A stretch of DNA of 64,000 bases. It comes from Chryseobacterium oncorhynchi. Its GTDB lineage: Bacteria > Bacteroidota > Bacteroidia > Flavobacteriales > Weeksellaceae. The translations under genes and the position numbers were made by a program. Below are positions 9,160 to 18,165 of this stretch, piece after piece (position 1 is the stretch's first letter; each line of letters opens with the position of its first letter). The stretch covers positions 62,001-126,000 of the forward strand of contig NZ_PPEI02000006.1 of assembly GCF_002899895.1 (NCBI RefSeq), given 5' to 3'. The notes under the pieces were generated by a model, which saw nothing but the letters and a program-made list of their open reading frames with translations, was not told the origin of the DNA and did not search any database.

Positions 9160-9167
9160 TATTTTTG
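9160..9167 (+). promoter_or_regulatory. -7 promoter element of the prolyl oligopeptidase gene
   Basis: TATTTTTG lies 15 bases before the ATG at 9183, giving a very short untranslated leader. No clear -33 TTTG. Confidence 0.5.
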
Positions 9168-9182
9168 AGAAAACCGTTCAGT

Positions 9183-11285
9183 ATGAATTTTAAACCTATG
9201 TTATTAACTGCTGGAGTACTGTTTTCAGCATCTTTTTATTCTCAAACAATGAATTATCCAAAAGCATTAAAGGGAAGTCAATCCGATACCTATTTTGGAA
9301 CTGCTGTTTCCGACCCGTTCAGGGATCTGGAACATGACTCTGATGCTACCAAAAAATGGGTAGATGAAGAAGTAGCTTATAGCCAGAATTATCTTTCAAA
9401 AATTCCTTTCAGGGATAAAATAAAAAATCAGCTGAAAGATATTTGGAATTACGAGAAAATATCAGCTCCATTCAAAGAAGGAGATTATACGTATTACTAT
9501 AAAAATGATGGCTTACAGGCACAATCTGTTTTGTACAGAACAAACAGTAAGACCAAAGCTACAGAAGTGTTTTTAGATCCGAATAAATTTTCAGAAAAAG
9601 GAACTACATCACTTTCTAATCTTTCATTCAACAAAAAAGGAAACCTTGCAGCTTACTCTATCTCTGAGGGCGGAAGTGACTGGAATAAAATTATCATCAT
9701 TGATGCCATTACCAAAAAGCAGATTGATGAAACTTTATTGGATGTAAAATTCAGCGGAATTTCTTGGCAGGGAGATGAAGGGTTCTACTACTCAAGCTAT
9801 GACAAGCCGAAAGAGGGAACCGTACTTTCCGGAATGACAGATAAGCATAAAGTTTATTTTCATAAGCTGGGAACAAAGCAATCTGAAGATAAATTGATCT
9901 TTGGAGGAGAAAAAACACCAAGAAGATATCTGGGAGCCTATGTTTCAGAAGATCAGAGATATCTAATCGTTTCAGCGGCCAATGCAACCAATGGTAATGA
10001 ACTGTATATAAAAGACTTGAAAAAAGGAGGTGACTTTGTACAGATTGTAAAAGGATTTGACATTAATGCAGGAATTGTAGATACAGAAGGAGATGAGCTT
10101 TTCATTTCTACCGATAAAGATGCTCCAAATATGCGTCTTGTAAAAACAACCATCAGCAATCCGGCTCCTGAAACTTGGAAAGACGTCATTCCACAAACGG
10201 AAAATGTATTGGGAATCTCTTCGGGAGGTGGATACTTCTTCGCAACGTATATGGTTGATGCTATAGACAAAGTGAAGCAGTTTGACAAAACAGGAAAATT
10301 AATCAGAGAAATTAGCCTTCCTGGGAAAGGAAATGTTTCTGGATTTGGAGGAAAGGAAAAAGAAAAAGATATTTATTATTCTTTCAGCAACTATATTACA
10401 CCGGGAACTACCTATAAATTTAATGTAGATTCAGGGAAATCAGAAGTATATCAGAAGCCAAAAGTGAAATTTAATCCGGATGATTACGTTTCTGAGCAAG
10501 TATTCTATACTTCAAAAGACGGAACAAAGGTTCCAATGATGATCAACTACAAAAAAGGGACTAAGCTTGATGGTAAAAACCCTACAATTCTATACTCTTA
10601 CGGAGGATTCAATATTAGCCTACAGCCTTCTTTCTCAGTAGTGAATGCAATCTGGATGGAAAACGGCGGTATCTATGCTGTTCCAAACATCCGTGGTGGT
10701 GGTGAATATGGTAAAAAATGGCATGATGCAGGAACAAAAATGCAGAAGAGAAACGTTTTTGAAGACTTCATCGCAGCTGGTGAATACCTGCAAAGTAAAG
10801 GATATACTTCAAAAGAATATATGGCACTTTCAGGAAGATCAAACGGGGGTCTATTGGTAGGAGCTACCATGACTTTACGTCCTGATCTGGCAAGAGTTGC
10901 TTTCCCAGGAGTTGGAGTATTGGACATGCTAAGATACAATAAGTTCACTGCAGGAGCAGGTTGGTCTTATGATTACGGAACAGCAGAAGACAGCAAAGAA
11001 ATGTTTGAATATCTGAAATCTTACTCTCCGGTACACAATGTAAAGGCGGGAACATGCTATCCATCTACCATGATTATTACCAGTGATCATGATGACAGGG
11101 TAGTTCCGGCTCACTCATTCAAATTTGGAGCAGAACTTCAGGAAAAACAAGCTTGTAAAAATCCTATCTTATTAAGAATTGAGAAGAATGCAGGTCACGG
11201 TGCCGGAAGAGCAACAGATCAAGTAATCGGTGAAAACGCAGATCTTCTGTCGTTTGCATTGTATGAAATGGGGGTAAAACTTTAA
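9183..11285 (+). CDS. Prolyl oligopeptidase family serine peptidase (S9A), exported
   Basis: 700 residues from the ATG at 9183; a TTG at 9165 is in frame but precedes a clean signal peptide start (MNFKPMLLTAGVLFSASFYSQ). The enzyme cleaves short peptides after proline and is expected in the periplasm. An N-terminal seven-bladed propeller (about 80-420) is followed by an alpha/beta hydrolase domain. Catalytic triad visible: S553 in GRSNGG, D637 in DHDDRVVPAHS and H672 in AGHGAG. Length and motifs match PREP/S9A enzymes rather than DPP4-type S9B. It stands alone between terminators. Confidence 0.95.
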   Translation: MNFKPMLLTAGVLFSASFYSQTMNYPKALKGSQSDTYFGTAVSDPFRDLEHDSDATKKWVDEEVAYSQNYLSKIPFRDKIKNQLKDIWNYEKISAPFKEGDYTYYYKNDGLQAQSVLYRTNSKTKATEVFLDPNKFSEKGTTSLSNLSFNKKGNLAAYSISEGGSDWNKIIIIDAITKKQIDETLLDVKFSGISWQGDEGFYYSSYDKPKEGTVLSGMTDKHKVYFHKLGTKQSEDKLIFGGEKTPRRYLGAYVSEDQRYLIVSAANATNGNELYIKDLKKGGDFVQIVKGFDINAGIVDTEGDELFISTDKDAPNMRLVKTTISNPAPETWKDVIPQTENVLGISSGGGYFFATYMVDAIDKVKQFDKTGKLIREISLPGKGNVSGFGGKEKEKDIYYSFSNYITPGTTYKFNVDSGKSEVYQKPKVKFNPDDYVSEQVFYTSKDGTKVPMMINYKKGTKLDGKNPTILYSYGGFNISLQPSFSVVNAIWMENGGIYAVPNIRGGGEYGKKWHDAGTKMQKRNVFEDFIAAGEYLQSKGYTSKEYMALSGRSNGGLLVGATMTLRPDLARVAFPGVGVLDMLRYNKFTAGAGWSYDYGTAEDSKEMFEYLKSYSPVHNVKAGTCYPSTMIITSDHDDRVVPAHSFKFGAELQEKQACKNPILLRIEKNAGHGAGRATDQVIGENADLLSFALYEMGVKL

Positions 11286-11343
11286 GCATAAAAGGTAAAA
11301 ATCTGACTTGTCTAAAAAGATAAGCAGACCCAATAAATTGAAT

Positions 11344-11376
11344 AAAGGCCGGGCATTTGTCCGGTCTTTTTCTTTT
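11344..11376 (+). terminator. Rho-independent terminator
   Basis: A G/C-rich stem (AAAGGCCGGGC with GTCCGGTCTTT) with a T run, after the prolyl oligopeptidase gene. Confidence 0.78.
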
Positions 11377-11461
11377 GCTAAAATTCAGAGAAACTGAATG
11401 TTAACAGAAGTTTCATGTTTCGTTCAAAAAAATTAACTTTACGGAGACAAAAATTATTGGA

Positions 11462-13582
11462 ATGCGAAAGACAATTTCTGTGAAAAAGCCTGATTTTAAT
11501 GTATTACCTCTGGAAAGAGAAATTTACAATTTTGAAAAAGACGGGCTGGAACTTAAATCATCTTATGAAAAAAAGGATGTAAAAGACGAATCATTAACAC
11601 AGACTTCTCCAGGAATTGAACCCTATCTGAGAGGACCGTATTCCACCATGTATGTTCAAAAACCGTGGACGATCCGCCAATATGCAGGTTTCTCCACAGC
11701 AGAAGAATCTAATGCCTTTTACAGAAGAAACCTTGCTGCAGGGCAAAAAGGACTTTCAGTAGCATTTGACCTTGCTACCCACAGAGGATATGATTCTGAT
11801 CACGCAAGAGTAGTAGGTGACGTAGGAAAAGCGGGAGTTGCCATTGACTCCGTAGAAGACATGAAAATTCTGTTCAATGAAATACCATTAGATCAGATCT
11901 CGGTTTCTATGACAATGAATGGTGCTGTACTTCCTATTTTATCTTTCTATATCGTAGCTGCAGAAGAGCAGGGCGTGAAGCAGGAATTGCTTTCAGGAAC
12001 CATTCAAAATGATATTCTGAAAGAGTTCATGGTAAGAAATACCTACATCTATCCACCTGCACCATCCATGAAGATCATTGCAGATATTTTTGAATATACT
12101 TCGCAAAACATTCCAAAATTTAATTCTATTTCCATTTCAGGATACCATATGCAGGAAGCTGGTGCTACTCCGGTGCTGGAAATGGCTTATACCTTAGCAG
12201 ACGGTCTTGAATATGTAAGAACGGGAATTAAAGCAGGAATGAATGTAGATGACTTTGCCCCAAGATTATCATTTTTCTGGGCCATCGGAATGAATCACTT
12301 CATGGAAATTGCTAAGATGCGTGCTGCAAGATATATCTGGGCAACCCTTTTAAAGCAATTCAACCCACAGAATCAGAAATCACTAGCGTTAAGAACCCAT
12401 TCACAGACTTCAGGATGGTCATTGACGGAGCAGGAGCCTTTTAATAATATCACAAGAACTGCCATTGAAGCTTTGTCTTCAGCACTAGGCGGAACACAGT
12501 CGCTACACACTAATGCATTGGATGAAGCCATTGCGCTTCCTACAGATTATTCAGCAAAAATTGCAAGGAATACACAGATCATTCTTCAGCAGGAAAGCGG
12601 AATATGTGATGTAGTAGATCCAATGGGAGGAAGTAACCTGGTAGAAAGCCTTACTCAGCAGATGATAGAAGAGGCGATGAGGTACATTGATGAGGTAGAG
12701 CTGGAAGGGGGAATGACCAAAGCTATTGAAGCGGGGATTCCAAAAATGAGAATTGAAGAAGCTGCCGCTAAAAAACAGGCTAAAATTGATAGTGGAGAAG
12801 AATTCATTATTGGAGTTAACTCATTCAAATCTTCATTAAAACAGGATGCAATAGAGATCCTTGATATTGATAATACAGAAGTTCGCAGAAAGCAGATTGA
12901 AAGACTAAATAGCATAAAAGCAGAAAGAAACGGAGAAGCGGTAGAGCAAATCCTAAATGAGATCCGCGAAAGTGCAAAAACAGGAAAAGGAAACCTGTTG
13001 GCATTATGCATAGAAGCTGCAAGAAGAAGAGTGACCCTTGGGGAAATGAGTGATGCTATGGAAGAAACTTTCGGTAGATATAAAGCAAACATTAAAACCA
13101 TCTCTGGAGTATACGCTATGAATGCAGGCAAAAACGAATACTTTGAAAAAGCCCTTAATCTTACTCAGAAATTTGAAGAAGAAGAAGGACGTCGCCCAAG
13201 AATCATGGTCGCCAAAATGGGGCAGGATGGGCACGACAGAGGAGCGAAAGTAGTAGCCACAGCATTTGCAGACATGGGATTTGACGTGGATGTAGCTCCG
13301 TTATTCCAAACTCCGGAAGAAGTAGCAAAACAGGCCGTTGAAAATGATATTCACATCTTGGGAGTATCTTCCCTTGCTGCGGGACACAAAACATTGGTTC
13401 CTCAGGTCGTAGAAGAATTGAAAAAACTAGGTGCTGATGACATTACGATTGTAGTAGGCGGAGTTATTCCACAACAGGACTATGAATTCCTTTATGCAAA
13501 CGGAGCTGACTTTATTTTCGGTCCCGGAACCAATCTTCCAAAATGTGCAGTAGAAATCTTAGAGAGATTTTTAGAAAACTAA
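11462..13582 (+). CDS. scpA: Methylmalonyl-CoA mutase, large (catalytic) subunit
   Basis: 706 residues, normal for the catalytic subunit. It interconverts succinyl-CoA and (R)-methylmalonyl-CoA with adenosylcobalamin. The N-terminal TIM barrel carries the substrate region [20 protein letters not shown] (about 59-78). The C-terminal B12-binding domain carries D589-G-H591-D-R-G594, with H591 as cobalt ligand, followed by the SSLAAGH and GGVIP loops. The chaperone MeaB is encoded at 20750. No small-subunit gene is adjacent: the upstream neighbour is the oligopeptidase unit with its own terminator. Either the small subunit is elsewhere or the enzyme is homodimeric. Confidence 0.96.
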   Translation: MRKTISVKKPDFNVLPLEREIYNFEKDGLELKSSYEKKDVKDESLTQTSPGIEPYLRGPYSTMYVQKPWTIRQYAGFSTAEESNAFYRRNLAAGQKGLSVAFDLATHRGYDSDHARVVGDVGKAGVAIDSVEDMKILFNEIPLDQISVSMTMNGAVLPILSFYIVAAEEQGVKQELLSGTIQNDILKEFMVRNTYIYPPAPSMKIIADIFEYTSQNIPKFNSISISGYHMQEAGATPVLEMAYTLADGLEYVRTGIKAGMNVDDFAPRLSFFWAIGMNHFMEIAKMRAARYIWATLLKQFNPQNQKSLALRTHSQTSGWSLTEQEPFNNITRTAIEALSSALGGTQSLHTNALDEAIALPTDYSAKIARNTQIILQQESGICDVVDPMGGSNLVESLTQQMIEEAMRYIDEVELEGGMTKAIEAGIPKMRIEEAAAKKQAKIDSGEEFIIGVNSFKSSLKQDAIEILDIDNTEVRRKQIERLNSIKAERNGEAVEQILNEIRESAKTGKGNLLALCIEAARRRVTLGEMSDAMEETFGRYKANIKTISGVYAMNAGKNEYFEKALNLTQKFEEEEGRRPRIMVAKMGQDGHDRGAKVVATAFADMGFDVDVAPLFQTPEEVAKQAVENDIHILGVSSLAAGHKTLVPQVVEELKKLGADDITIVVGGVIPQQDYEFLYANGADFIFGPGTNLPKCAVEILERFLEN

Positions 13583-13627
13583 TCCTAAAAAGCTTTAATT
13601 TTCAGCAAAGAAACTAAAAGCATAAGT

Positions 13628-14611
13628 ATGGATTTTAAAAATATAATAAAGCCTACGAAGAAGAAGCTGATTCTTTTCGTAGGCTTATTTTTTATAGGTG
13701 TTTTTCTCTTTAGCTCAGGAAAAAAAGATGGACCTGTACAAAAATCTCCCGTTCCAGCTAATATAGAATTGGTAAAAAAGCACCTAACAGCGCTTACCCA
13801 AACTCCACAGTTCAGAAATCATAACAATATAGATCAGCTGAATGCCGTTGCAGATTATATTCATCAAACCTTTACTACATACAGTGACAGTACAGCCTTT
13901 CAGAAGTATAAGGTAGATGGAAAAGTGTATAAAAATGTAATAACCTCTTTTGGTACAGAAAATAAGAAAAGAATTATCATAGGCGCCCATTATGACGTTT
14001 GTGGAGATCAGCAGGGAGCAGACGACAATGCCACCGGAGTCACAGCCCTTTTGGAGCTGGCAAGAATGTTTAAAGGTCAAAAACTGAACTACAGAATAGA
14101 CCTTGTTGCCTACACATTGGAAGAACCACCCTATTTCAGGACCGAAAATATGGGCAGCTACATCCATGCAAAATATCTAAAGGATAACAATATTGATGTT
14201 TACGGTATGGCAAGTGTAGAAATGATCGGATATTTCAAAGACGAAAAAGGATCTCAGGATTTCCCTATGGGTATTCTTTCCTGGATTTATGGTGATAAAG
14301 GAGACTTTATTACAATGGTTAAAAAATTAAGCGGAGCAGGGCCGTTTGTGGGAGACTTTATAGATCATTTTAAAGACTCAAACCAGATAAAAACAGAAAC
14401 ATTTCCAGCACCGAAGTTTATAGGAGGTGTTGACTATTCCGATCATTTAAACTATTGGAAATTTGATTTCCCCGCTCTTATGATTACCGATACTTCATTC
14501 TTTAGAAACAAAAATTATCATAAATCGACAGATACGTTGGAAACCCTTGATATCAACAGAATGACCAAGGTTATTGATGCTATTTTTCTAAGTATTATTC
14601 ACCTCAAGTGA
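13628..14611 (+). CDS. M28-family zinc peptidase, membrane-anchored or exported
   Basis: 327 residues. A hydrophobic N-terminal segment (about 13-29) acts as signal or anchor. The M28 zinc-binding set is visible: H121 and D123 in GAHYD, D132/D133 in GADDNATG, E165-E166 in LEEPP and H298 in YHKSTDT. These enzymes are co-catalytic di-zinc aminopeptidases or related amidases. It starts 45 bases after the mutase, so it may share its transcript, and ends at a bidirectional terminator. The substrate is not predictable. Confidence 0.9.
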   Translation: MDFKNIIKPTKKKLILFVGLFFIGVFLFSSGKKDGPVQKSPVPANIELVKKHLTALTQTPQFRNHNNIDQLNAVADYIHQTFTTYSDSTAFQKYKVDGKVYKNVITSFGTENKKRIIIGAHYDVCGDQQGADDNATGVTALLELARMFKGQKLNYRIDLVAYTLEEPPYFRTENMGSYIHAKYLKDNNIDVYGMASVEMIGYFKDEKGSQDFPMGILSWIYGDKGDFITMVKKLSGAGPFVGDFIDHFKDSNQIKTETFPAPKFIGGVDYSDHLNYWKFDFPALMITDTSFFRNKNYHKSTDTLETLDINRMTKVIDAIFLSIIHLK

Positions 14612-14616
14612 AAAAA

Positions 14617-14655
14617 CAAAGGCTGTTTCAACTTCTGAAACAGCCTTTGCTTTAT
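14617..14655. terminator. Bidirectional terminator between convergent genes
   Basis: A 14-bp perfect stem (14617-14630 with 14636-14649; core AAAGGCTGTTTCA) is flanked by A and T runs. It serves the M28 peptidase gene and the lipoprotein gene on the other strand. Confidence 0.85.
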
Positions 14656-15494
14656 TTTTTCTGAACGATTTTACCATCATCCATAATTTGATAATGCGTT
14701 TTAGTTATCTTTTGGCTATTTCCATCAATCTTATGATCTGTTGTCACAATGATTTCTCCTGCTTTATTGATTTCATAGCTGCTGAACTCCTCCTTCTTAT
14801 CCTCCTTTCCGGAATCAAACCAAATACCTTCTACATAGGCTTCACCAACGATGCTGTTATTCAGTACAGTAAGCAGATAATATCGATAGTCAAAATCTCC
14901 GCAATCCATCGGAACAAGAATGAGTTCAACATCCTTATATCGAGCTAAAGGAAAATATCGGAATGTAGGTTCTCCACAGCTGTACTTTTCTGAACCTTCC
15001 ACCGTAAAATCTGTTTCTATAAACTTTACATCTACCTGAGGAAGACTTTCAATAGGTAAGCTATAAAGCCCTGTTTTTAATAAAGATTCCATTGGGGTAG
15101 GAGTATCTTTATTTTTTCTCCACTCCTCAAGAGAAATATATTCTCCGGACGGAGGGTCTAAAATGGTTAAGGTATTACACTGATCACTTGATGCATTAAA
15201 AATATGATAGGTTTCAAAACGATCCGGACCATTATATCCAACAGAAATAGAATAATCCCAGCCATTATTTACTTTTGTACTGTCTACAAGAAAACCGATC
15301 TTACCTTTTCCTTTGGTCTCTGATTCGAGAAACTTAGCCTGGTTTTTCATTTCTTCCAAATCCAGAATTTTTTCCATGAAATGGGAAGAAAAACAACCTT
15401 TCTCTACGACTTTTACCTCTTCTTTTTTTACAGGTTCCTCTTTCTTACAACCTATTAAAAGTAATGGAAGTAAGGCCAATAAAAATTTATGCAT
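14652..15494 (-). CDS. Lipoprotein of unknown function
   Basis: 280 residues with a lipoprotein signal (LLPLLLIGC, modified Cys16) followed by a charged KKEEPVKKEEV linker. No domain is recognised. Further cysteines occur in the mature part (for example CFSSHFMEK, DQCNT, YSCGEPT, MDCGDFDYRYY) and could form disulfides in the periplasm. A single-gene unit with a bidirectional terminator at its 3' end. Confidence 0.8.
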   Translation of the reverse strand: MHKFLLALLPLLLIGCKKEEPVKKEEVKVVEKGCFSSHFMEKILDLEEMKNQAKFLESETKGKGKIGFLVDSTKVNNGWDYSISVGYNGPDRFETYHIFNASSDQCNTLTILDPPSGEYISLEEWRKNKDTPTPMESLLKTGLYSLPIESLPQVDVKFIETDFTVEGSEKYSCGEPTFRYFPLARYKDVELILVPMDCGDFDYRYYLLTVLNNSIVGEAYVEGIWFDSGKEDKKEEFSSYEINKAGEIIVTTDHKIDGNSQKITKTHYQIMDDGKIVQKK

Positions 15495-15551
15495 AAAACT
15501 CTTTTTTCACAAAAATAAGATTTAAATAATAGATGATTAAAAAAATAATTC

Positions 15552-15559
15552 TATATTTG
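15552..15559 (+). promoter_or_regulatory. -7 promoter element ahead of the 25-codon ORF
   Basis: TATATTTG fits TAnnTTTG and is followed by GC. No TTG is seen at -33 spacing. Predicted transcription would start around 15565-15568, about 35 bases before the small ORF. Confidence 0.55.
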
Positions 15560-15600
15560 CACCTGAAAATCAAGTTTAACCAATAAAAAACAACGAAGCA

Positions 15601-15678
15601 ATGTTCAGAACTAATCAGAATTCTACAGTTGGATTACCCCTTATGGTGGTAAGGCTTCGCGGTTTGGTACATTCTTAG
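15601..15678 (+). CDS. Possible 25-aa peptide or leader peptide (orphan)
   Basis: ATG to TAG, 25 codons, too short for usual gene finding. The peptide begins MFRTNQNSTVGLPLMVVRLR and ends GLVHS; nine of 25 residues are Leu, Val or Met. It lies between a TATATTTG element (15552) and a strong terminator-like hairpin (15703), the layout of a transcription-attenuation leader. However, the next gene on this strand starts 250 bases later and encodes no amino-acid biosynthesis enzyme. It could be a relic attenuator, a small RNA with an incidental ORF, or a control element for the RNA-repair operon. Not recognised; low certainty that it is translated. Confidence 0.4.
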   Translation: MFRTNQNSTVGLPLMVVRLRGLVHS

Positions 15679-15702
15679 AATAATAGTACAATACAATATC
15701 AA

Positions 15703-15735
15703 AACCCGAAGTCGTAGAGATTTCGGGTTTTTTAT
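15703..15735 (+). terminator. Strong rho-independent terminator or attenuator
   Basis: Stem AACCCGAA / TTCGGGTT (15703-15710 with 15722-15729) followed by TTTTATT. It lies 24 bases after the small ORF and 200 bases before the RNA-repair operon. Confidence 0.8.
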
Positions 15736-15928
15736 TGCGCAATATTTCAAACTCACGTTTCCCCGAAATTTTTTAAGTGTTTTTAAGAACAAAATAGTTG
15801 AGGTTTTATACCAGAAACTATAATTGTTCATCATTATTAATTTATTCAACTAATATTTTAGTTGATGTATAAAGCAGATAGATAGCAAATCCATTTTGGA
15901 GTCTTGTGCTTGATATCCTGTGTATTAC
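15733..15928 (+). promoter_or_regulatory. Upstream region of the RNA-repair operon with two palindromes
   Basis: This 200-base non-coding stretch contains the perfect palindrome TATTGCGCAATA (15733-15744) and the interrupted palindrome CAACTAA-TATT-TTAGTTG (15847-15864). No clear TAnnTTTG element is seen close to the start codon. The palindromes are plausible operator sites; the second is 65 bases before the first gene. Function is inferred from position only. Confidence 0.35.
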
Positions 15929-16663
15929 ATGGAAAATAACAACTTTCTGTCTTATCGGCTGAGAAGTACGAGAAACAGAAAAAGAACAATAAAAAAAGAT
16001 GTAGAAAAACAGATAAGAAAAAAGTATAAACGTAGTAAGGAACTCTGGCATATCATAAAAAACATTCCATTGATTCCCTTGGAGAAGCCTTACCAATTAG
16101 GATTCGTAAGATTCTTTGTAGTAAGGGATGATGTCATGAGGACGAGTGATGGAGAGTTCTTTGAGGGACTTTTGAAGAAAATCAATACCTATATGTATTC
16201 CGGAAGTCGCCAGTTTTTGAAAAAGAAAAGAAAATTTGGCCGAAGAATATATGTAGAGAGAGAACAGAAGCTCAATCGTGTTTCTTCATACTCTTGGAAT
16301 AGTCCAAAATTTGGGCTTACCCTAAGAGAAAGGCAATACTTTCTGAAAAAAGAAGAATACTGTCCCTTTCGGAAGTGTTATGAAACCTATTACGAATTTA
16401 CTGAACCGTGGAGATTTAGTTTAAGGATAAGACCCCATATGATTACCCACTACAAACCTATAAATGCAGAGCTGAAAAAAGAAGAAGCGGAGTTGGGTGC
16501 GTATTTGGGACAGCATAAAATTGTAGGAATTATCCAGAAAAAAATCCACGGAAAATCTAATCCATGGAAAATGGAATATGAAAAAGATCTTATCAAAAGC
16601 AGGAAATATGTTACCTGTACAATGTCTGCAACAGAGATTGCAGAATGTTTTGAGGACTTGTAG
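15929..16663 (+). CDS. Basic protein of unknown function, first gene of the RtcB/PrfH operon
   Basis: 244 residues from the ATG at 15929 (a GTG at 15920 is also in frame). Very rich in Lys and Arg, especially near the N-terminus (RSTRNRKRTIKKDVEKQIRKK) and at about 90-115, so RNA or ribosome binding is plausible. No signal peptide, no membrane helix and no domain that I recognise. Aromatic residues are frequent and Cys is sparse (CPFRKC near 148-153). The gene ends 26 bases before rtcB and follows the same direction, suggesting co-transcription. The RNA-binding idea is inference from charge and context. Confidence 0.75.
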   Translation: MENNNFLSYRLRSTRNRKRTIKKDVEKQIRKKYKRSKELWHIIKNIPLIPLEKPYQLGFVRFFVVRDDVMRTSDGEFFEGLLKKINTYMYSGSRQFLKKKRKFGRRIYVEREQKLNRVSSYSWNSPKFGLTLRERQYFLKKEEYCPFRKCYETYYEFTEPWRFSLRIRPHMITHYKPINAELKKEEAELGAYLGQHKIVGIIQKKIHGKSNPWKMEYEKDLIKSRKYVTCTMSATEIAECFEDL

Positions 16664-16689
16664 GTCCACTATTATTTAAAACAAAAACA

Positions 16690-18081
16690 ATGGGAAATTT
16701 AAAACTAAAAGGAAAAGATATATTAAAACTGGGCTATCCCAATAACCAAAGTGTAAACATAGCCTTGGAAGTCATGAAGAGAAATTTTGCAACTAAAAAT
16801 ATCCATTATGTGAAGTCTCTTTTAAAGGAAATTCTGATTCATCCGGAGAATTTTGAGAAAGATTTAACCTTCGGACAGATTGCAGAAACTTTACTTTCAT
16901 CCAAGAAAACAGAAAAAAGAATGTTGAATTCACAACGTGCAGCTTTTCAGGTCTTCGGAAATAATATTTCAGATGAAGCTAAAAACCAGTTGTACACTGC
17001 GTTGAAATTACCAATTTCCACTCAAGGGGCTTTAATGCCTGATGCTCACAGTGGGTACGGACTTCCGATAGGTGGAGTTCTTGCGGTAGAAAATGCAGTG
17101 ATTCCCTATGGAGTGGGAATGGATATTGGCTGTAGAATGAGCTTAAGTATTTTGGATACACCGGTTTCATATCTTAACGGAGCAAGGGATAAGTATGAAA
17201 AGGCCCTTGTCGAGCATACAAAATTTGGAATGTATGAGACACACAAATCTCATATAGATCATGAAATCTTCGATAGGGATACATTTGATTTAATCCCGAT
17301 TCTTAGAAGATTAAAAGGAAAAGCCATCAAGCAGATGGGATCCTCAGGAGGTGGAAATCATTTTGTTGAATTCGGAGAAGTGGAAATCACAGAAGAAGAT
17401 GAACAAATTGGTTTGCCAAAAGGAAAATACCTGGGAATCCTTTCACACAGCGGTTCCAGAGGAATGGGAGCAGAAATTGCCCAGTATTACTCAAGGGTAG
17501 CCGTAGAACAATGTCCGTTGCCAAAAGAAGCACAGCAATTTGCATGGCTTGATTTGAGTACCCATCTTGGTTTGGAATACTGGACGGCCATGAATCTTGC
17601 GGGAGACTATGCTTCAGCGTGTCATGATGATATTCACAGAAGATTGGTGAAAGCCGTTGGCGGAAGAGTGAAAGCCAGAATTGAAAACCATCACAATTTT
17701 GCATGGAAAGAAACTCACAACGGAAAAGAAGTAATCGTTCACAGAAAAGGAGCCACTCCAGCCAATGAAAATGAATTGGGAATGATTCCGGGATCCATGA
17801 CGGCAAAAGGATTTATCGTTCGTGGAAAAGGAAATCCTGCATCTCTTAACTCTGCATCACATGGAGCAGGAAGAGCACACTCAAGAGGTGAATGCAGAAG
17901 TCTTTTCACCGAACACGATATCAAAAAAGAGCTGAAGCTGAAGAATGTCACCCTAATGGGCGGTAATACGGAAGAGGCACCAATGGCTTATAAAGATATT
18001 CATGAAGTGATGAATGCACAAAGTGAATTGGTAGACATTCTGGGAACATTTCAGCCAAGAATTGTGAGAATGGATAGATAA
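16690..18081 (+). CDS. rtcB: RNA-splicing ligase RtcB
   Basis: 463 residues. RtcB joins RNA 2',3'-cyclic phosphate or 3'-phosphate ends to 5'-OH ends, using GTP and Mn2+. Motifs in order: MPDAHSGYGLPIGG (~117-130), GVGMDIGCRM (Mn-binding Cys), GSSGGGNHFVEFGE, SHSGSRG, ENHHNFAW, HRKGATPA and SMTAKGFIVRG. The guanylated histidine is H391 in SASHGAGR. All catalytic elements appear intact. Placement with prfH marks it as the PrfH-associated subfamily, whose known partner role is re-ligation of 16S rRNA cut in the decoding centre. No archease gene is adjacent. Confidence 0.97.
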   Translation: MGNLKLKGKDILKLGYPNNQSVNIALEVMKRNFATKNIHYVKSLLKEILIHPENFEKDLTFGQIAETLLSSKKTEKRMLNSQRAAFQVFGNNISDEAKNQLYTALKLPISTQGALMPDAHSGYGLPIGGVLAVENAVIPYGVGMDIGCRMSLSILDTPVSYLNGARDKYEKALVEHTKFGMYETHKSHIDHEIFDRDTFDLIPILRRLKGKAIKQMGSSGGGNHFVEFGEVEITEEDEQIGLPKGKYLGILSHSGSRGMGAEIAQYYSRVAVEQCPLPKEAQQFAWLDLSTHLGLEYWTAMNLAGDYASACHDDIHRRLVKAVGGRVKARIENHHNFAWKETHNGKEVIVHRKGATPANENELGMIPGSMTAKGFIVRGKGNPASLNSASHGAGRAHSRGECRSLFTEHDIKKELKLKNVTLMGGNTEEAPMAYKDIHEVMNAQSELVDILGTFQPRIVRMDR

Positions 18082-18094
18082 ATTAAGTTGAAAG

Positions 18095-18136
18095 TTTATA
18101 GTTGCGAATTGAGAACATGTAATTTGCAGCTATAAA
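18095..18136 (+). repeat. 16-bp inverted repeat between rtcB and the next gene
   Basis: TTTATAGTTGCGAATT (18095-18110) pairs over all 16 positions with 18121-18136 (two G-T pairs), with a 10-base loop. No T run follows, so it is not a normal terminator. It may be an mRNA processing or stability hairpin, or a dispersed palindromic repeat. Confidence 0.6.
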
Positions 18137-18165
18137 TACCTAACACCCAATTAAAAATCAAAAAA

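Noticed and set aside
12655-13131. 158-codon open frame on the minus strand inside the methylmalonyl-CoA mutase gene
   Set aside because: It lies fully inside a well-conserved gene, has a Ser/Leu-rich shadow composition and no start signals.
13784-14167. 127-codon minus-strand open frame inside the M28 peptidase gene
   Set aside because: Antisense to the zinc-site coding region, with no features of its own.
15601-15678. Assigning the 25-codon ORF as a leucine/valine operon leader
   Set aside because: Composition fits but no branched-chain biosynthesis gene follows; kept only as an unassigned element.
17387-17806. 139-codon minus-strand open frame inside rtcB
   Set aside because: Complete overlap with a catalytic-domain coding region; no recognisable protein features.
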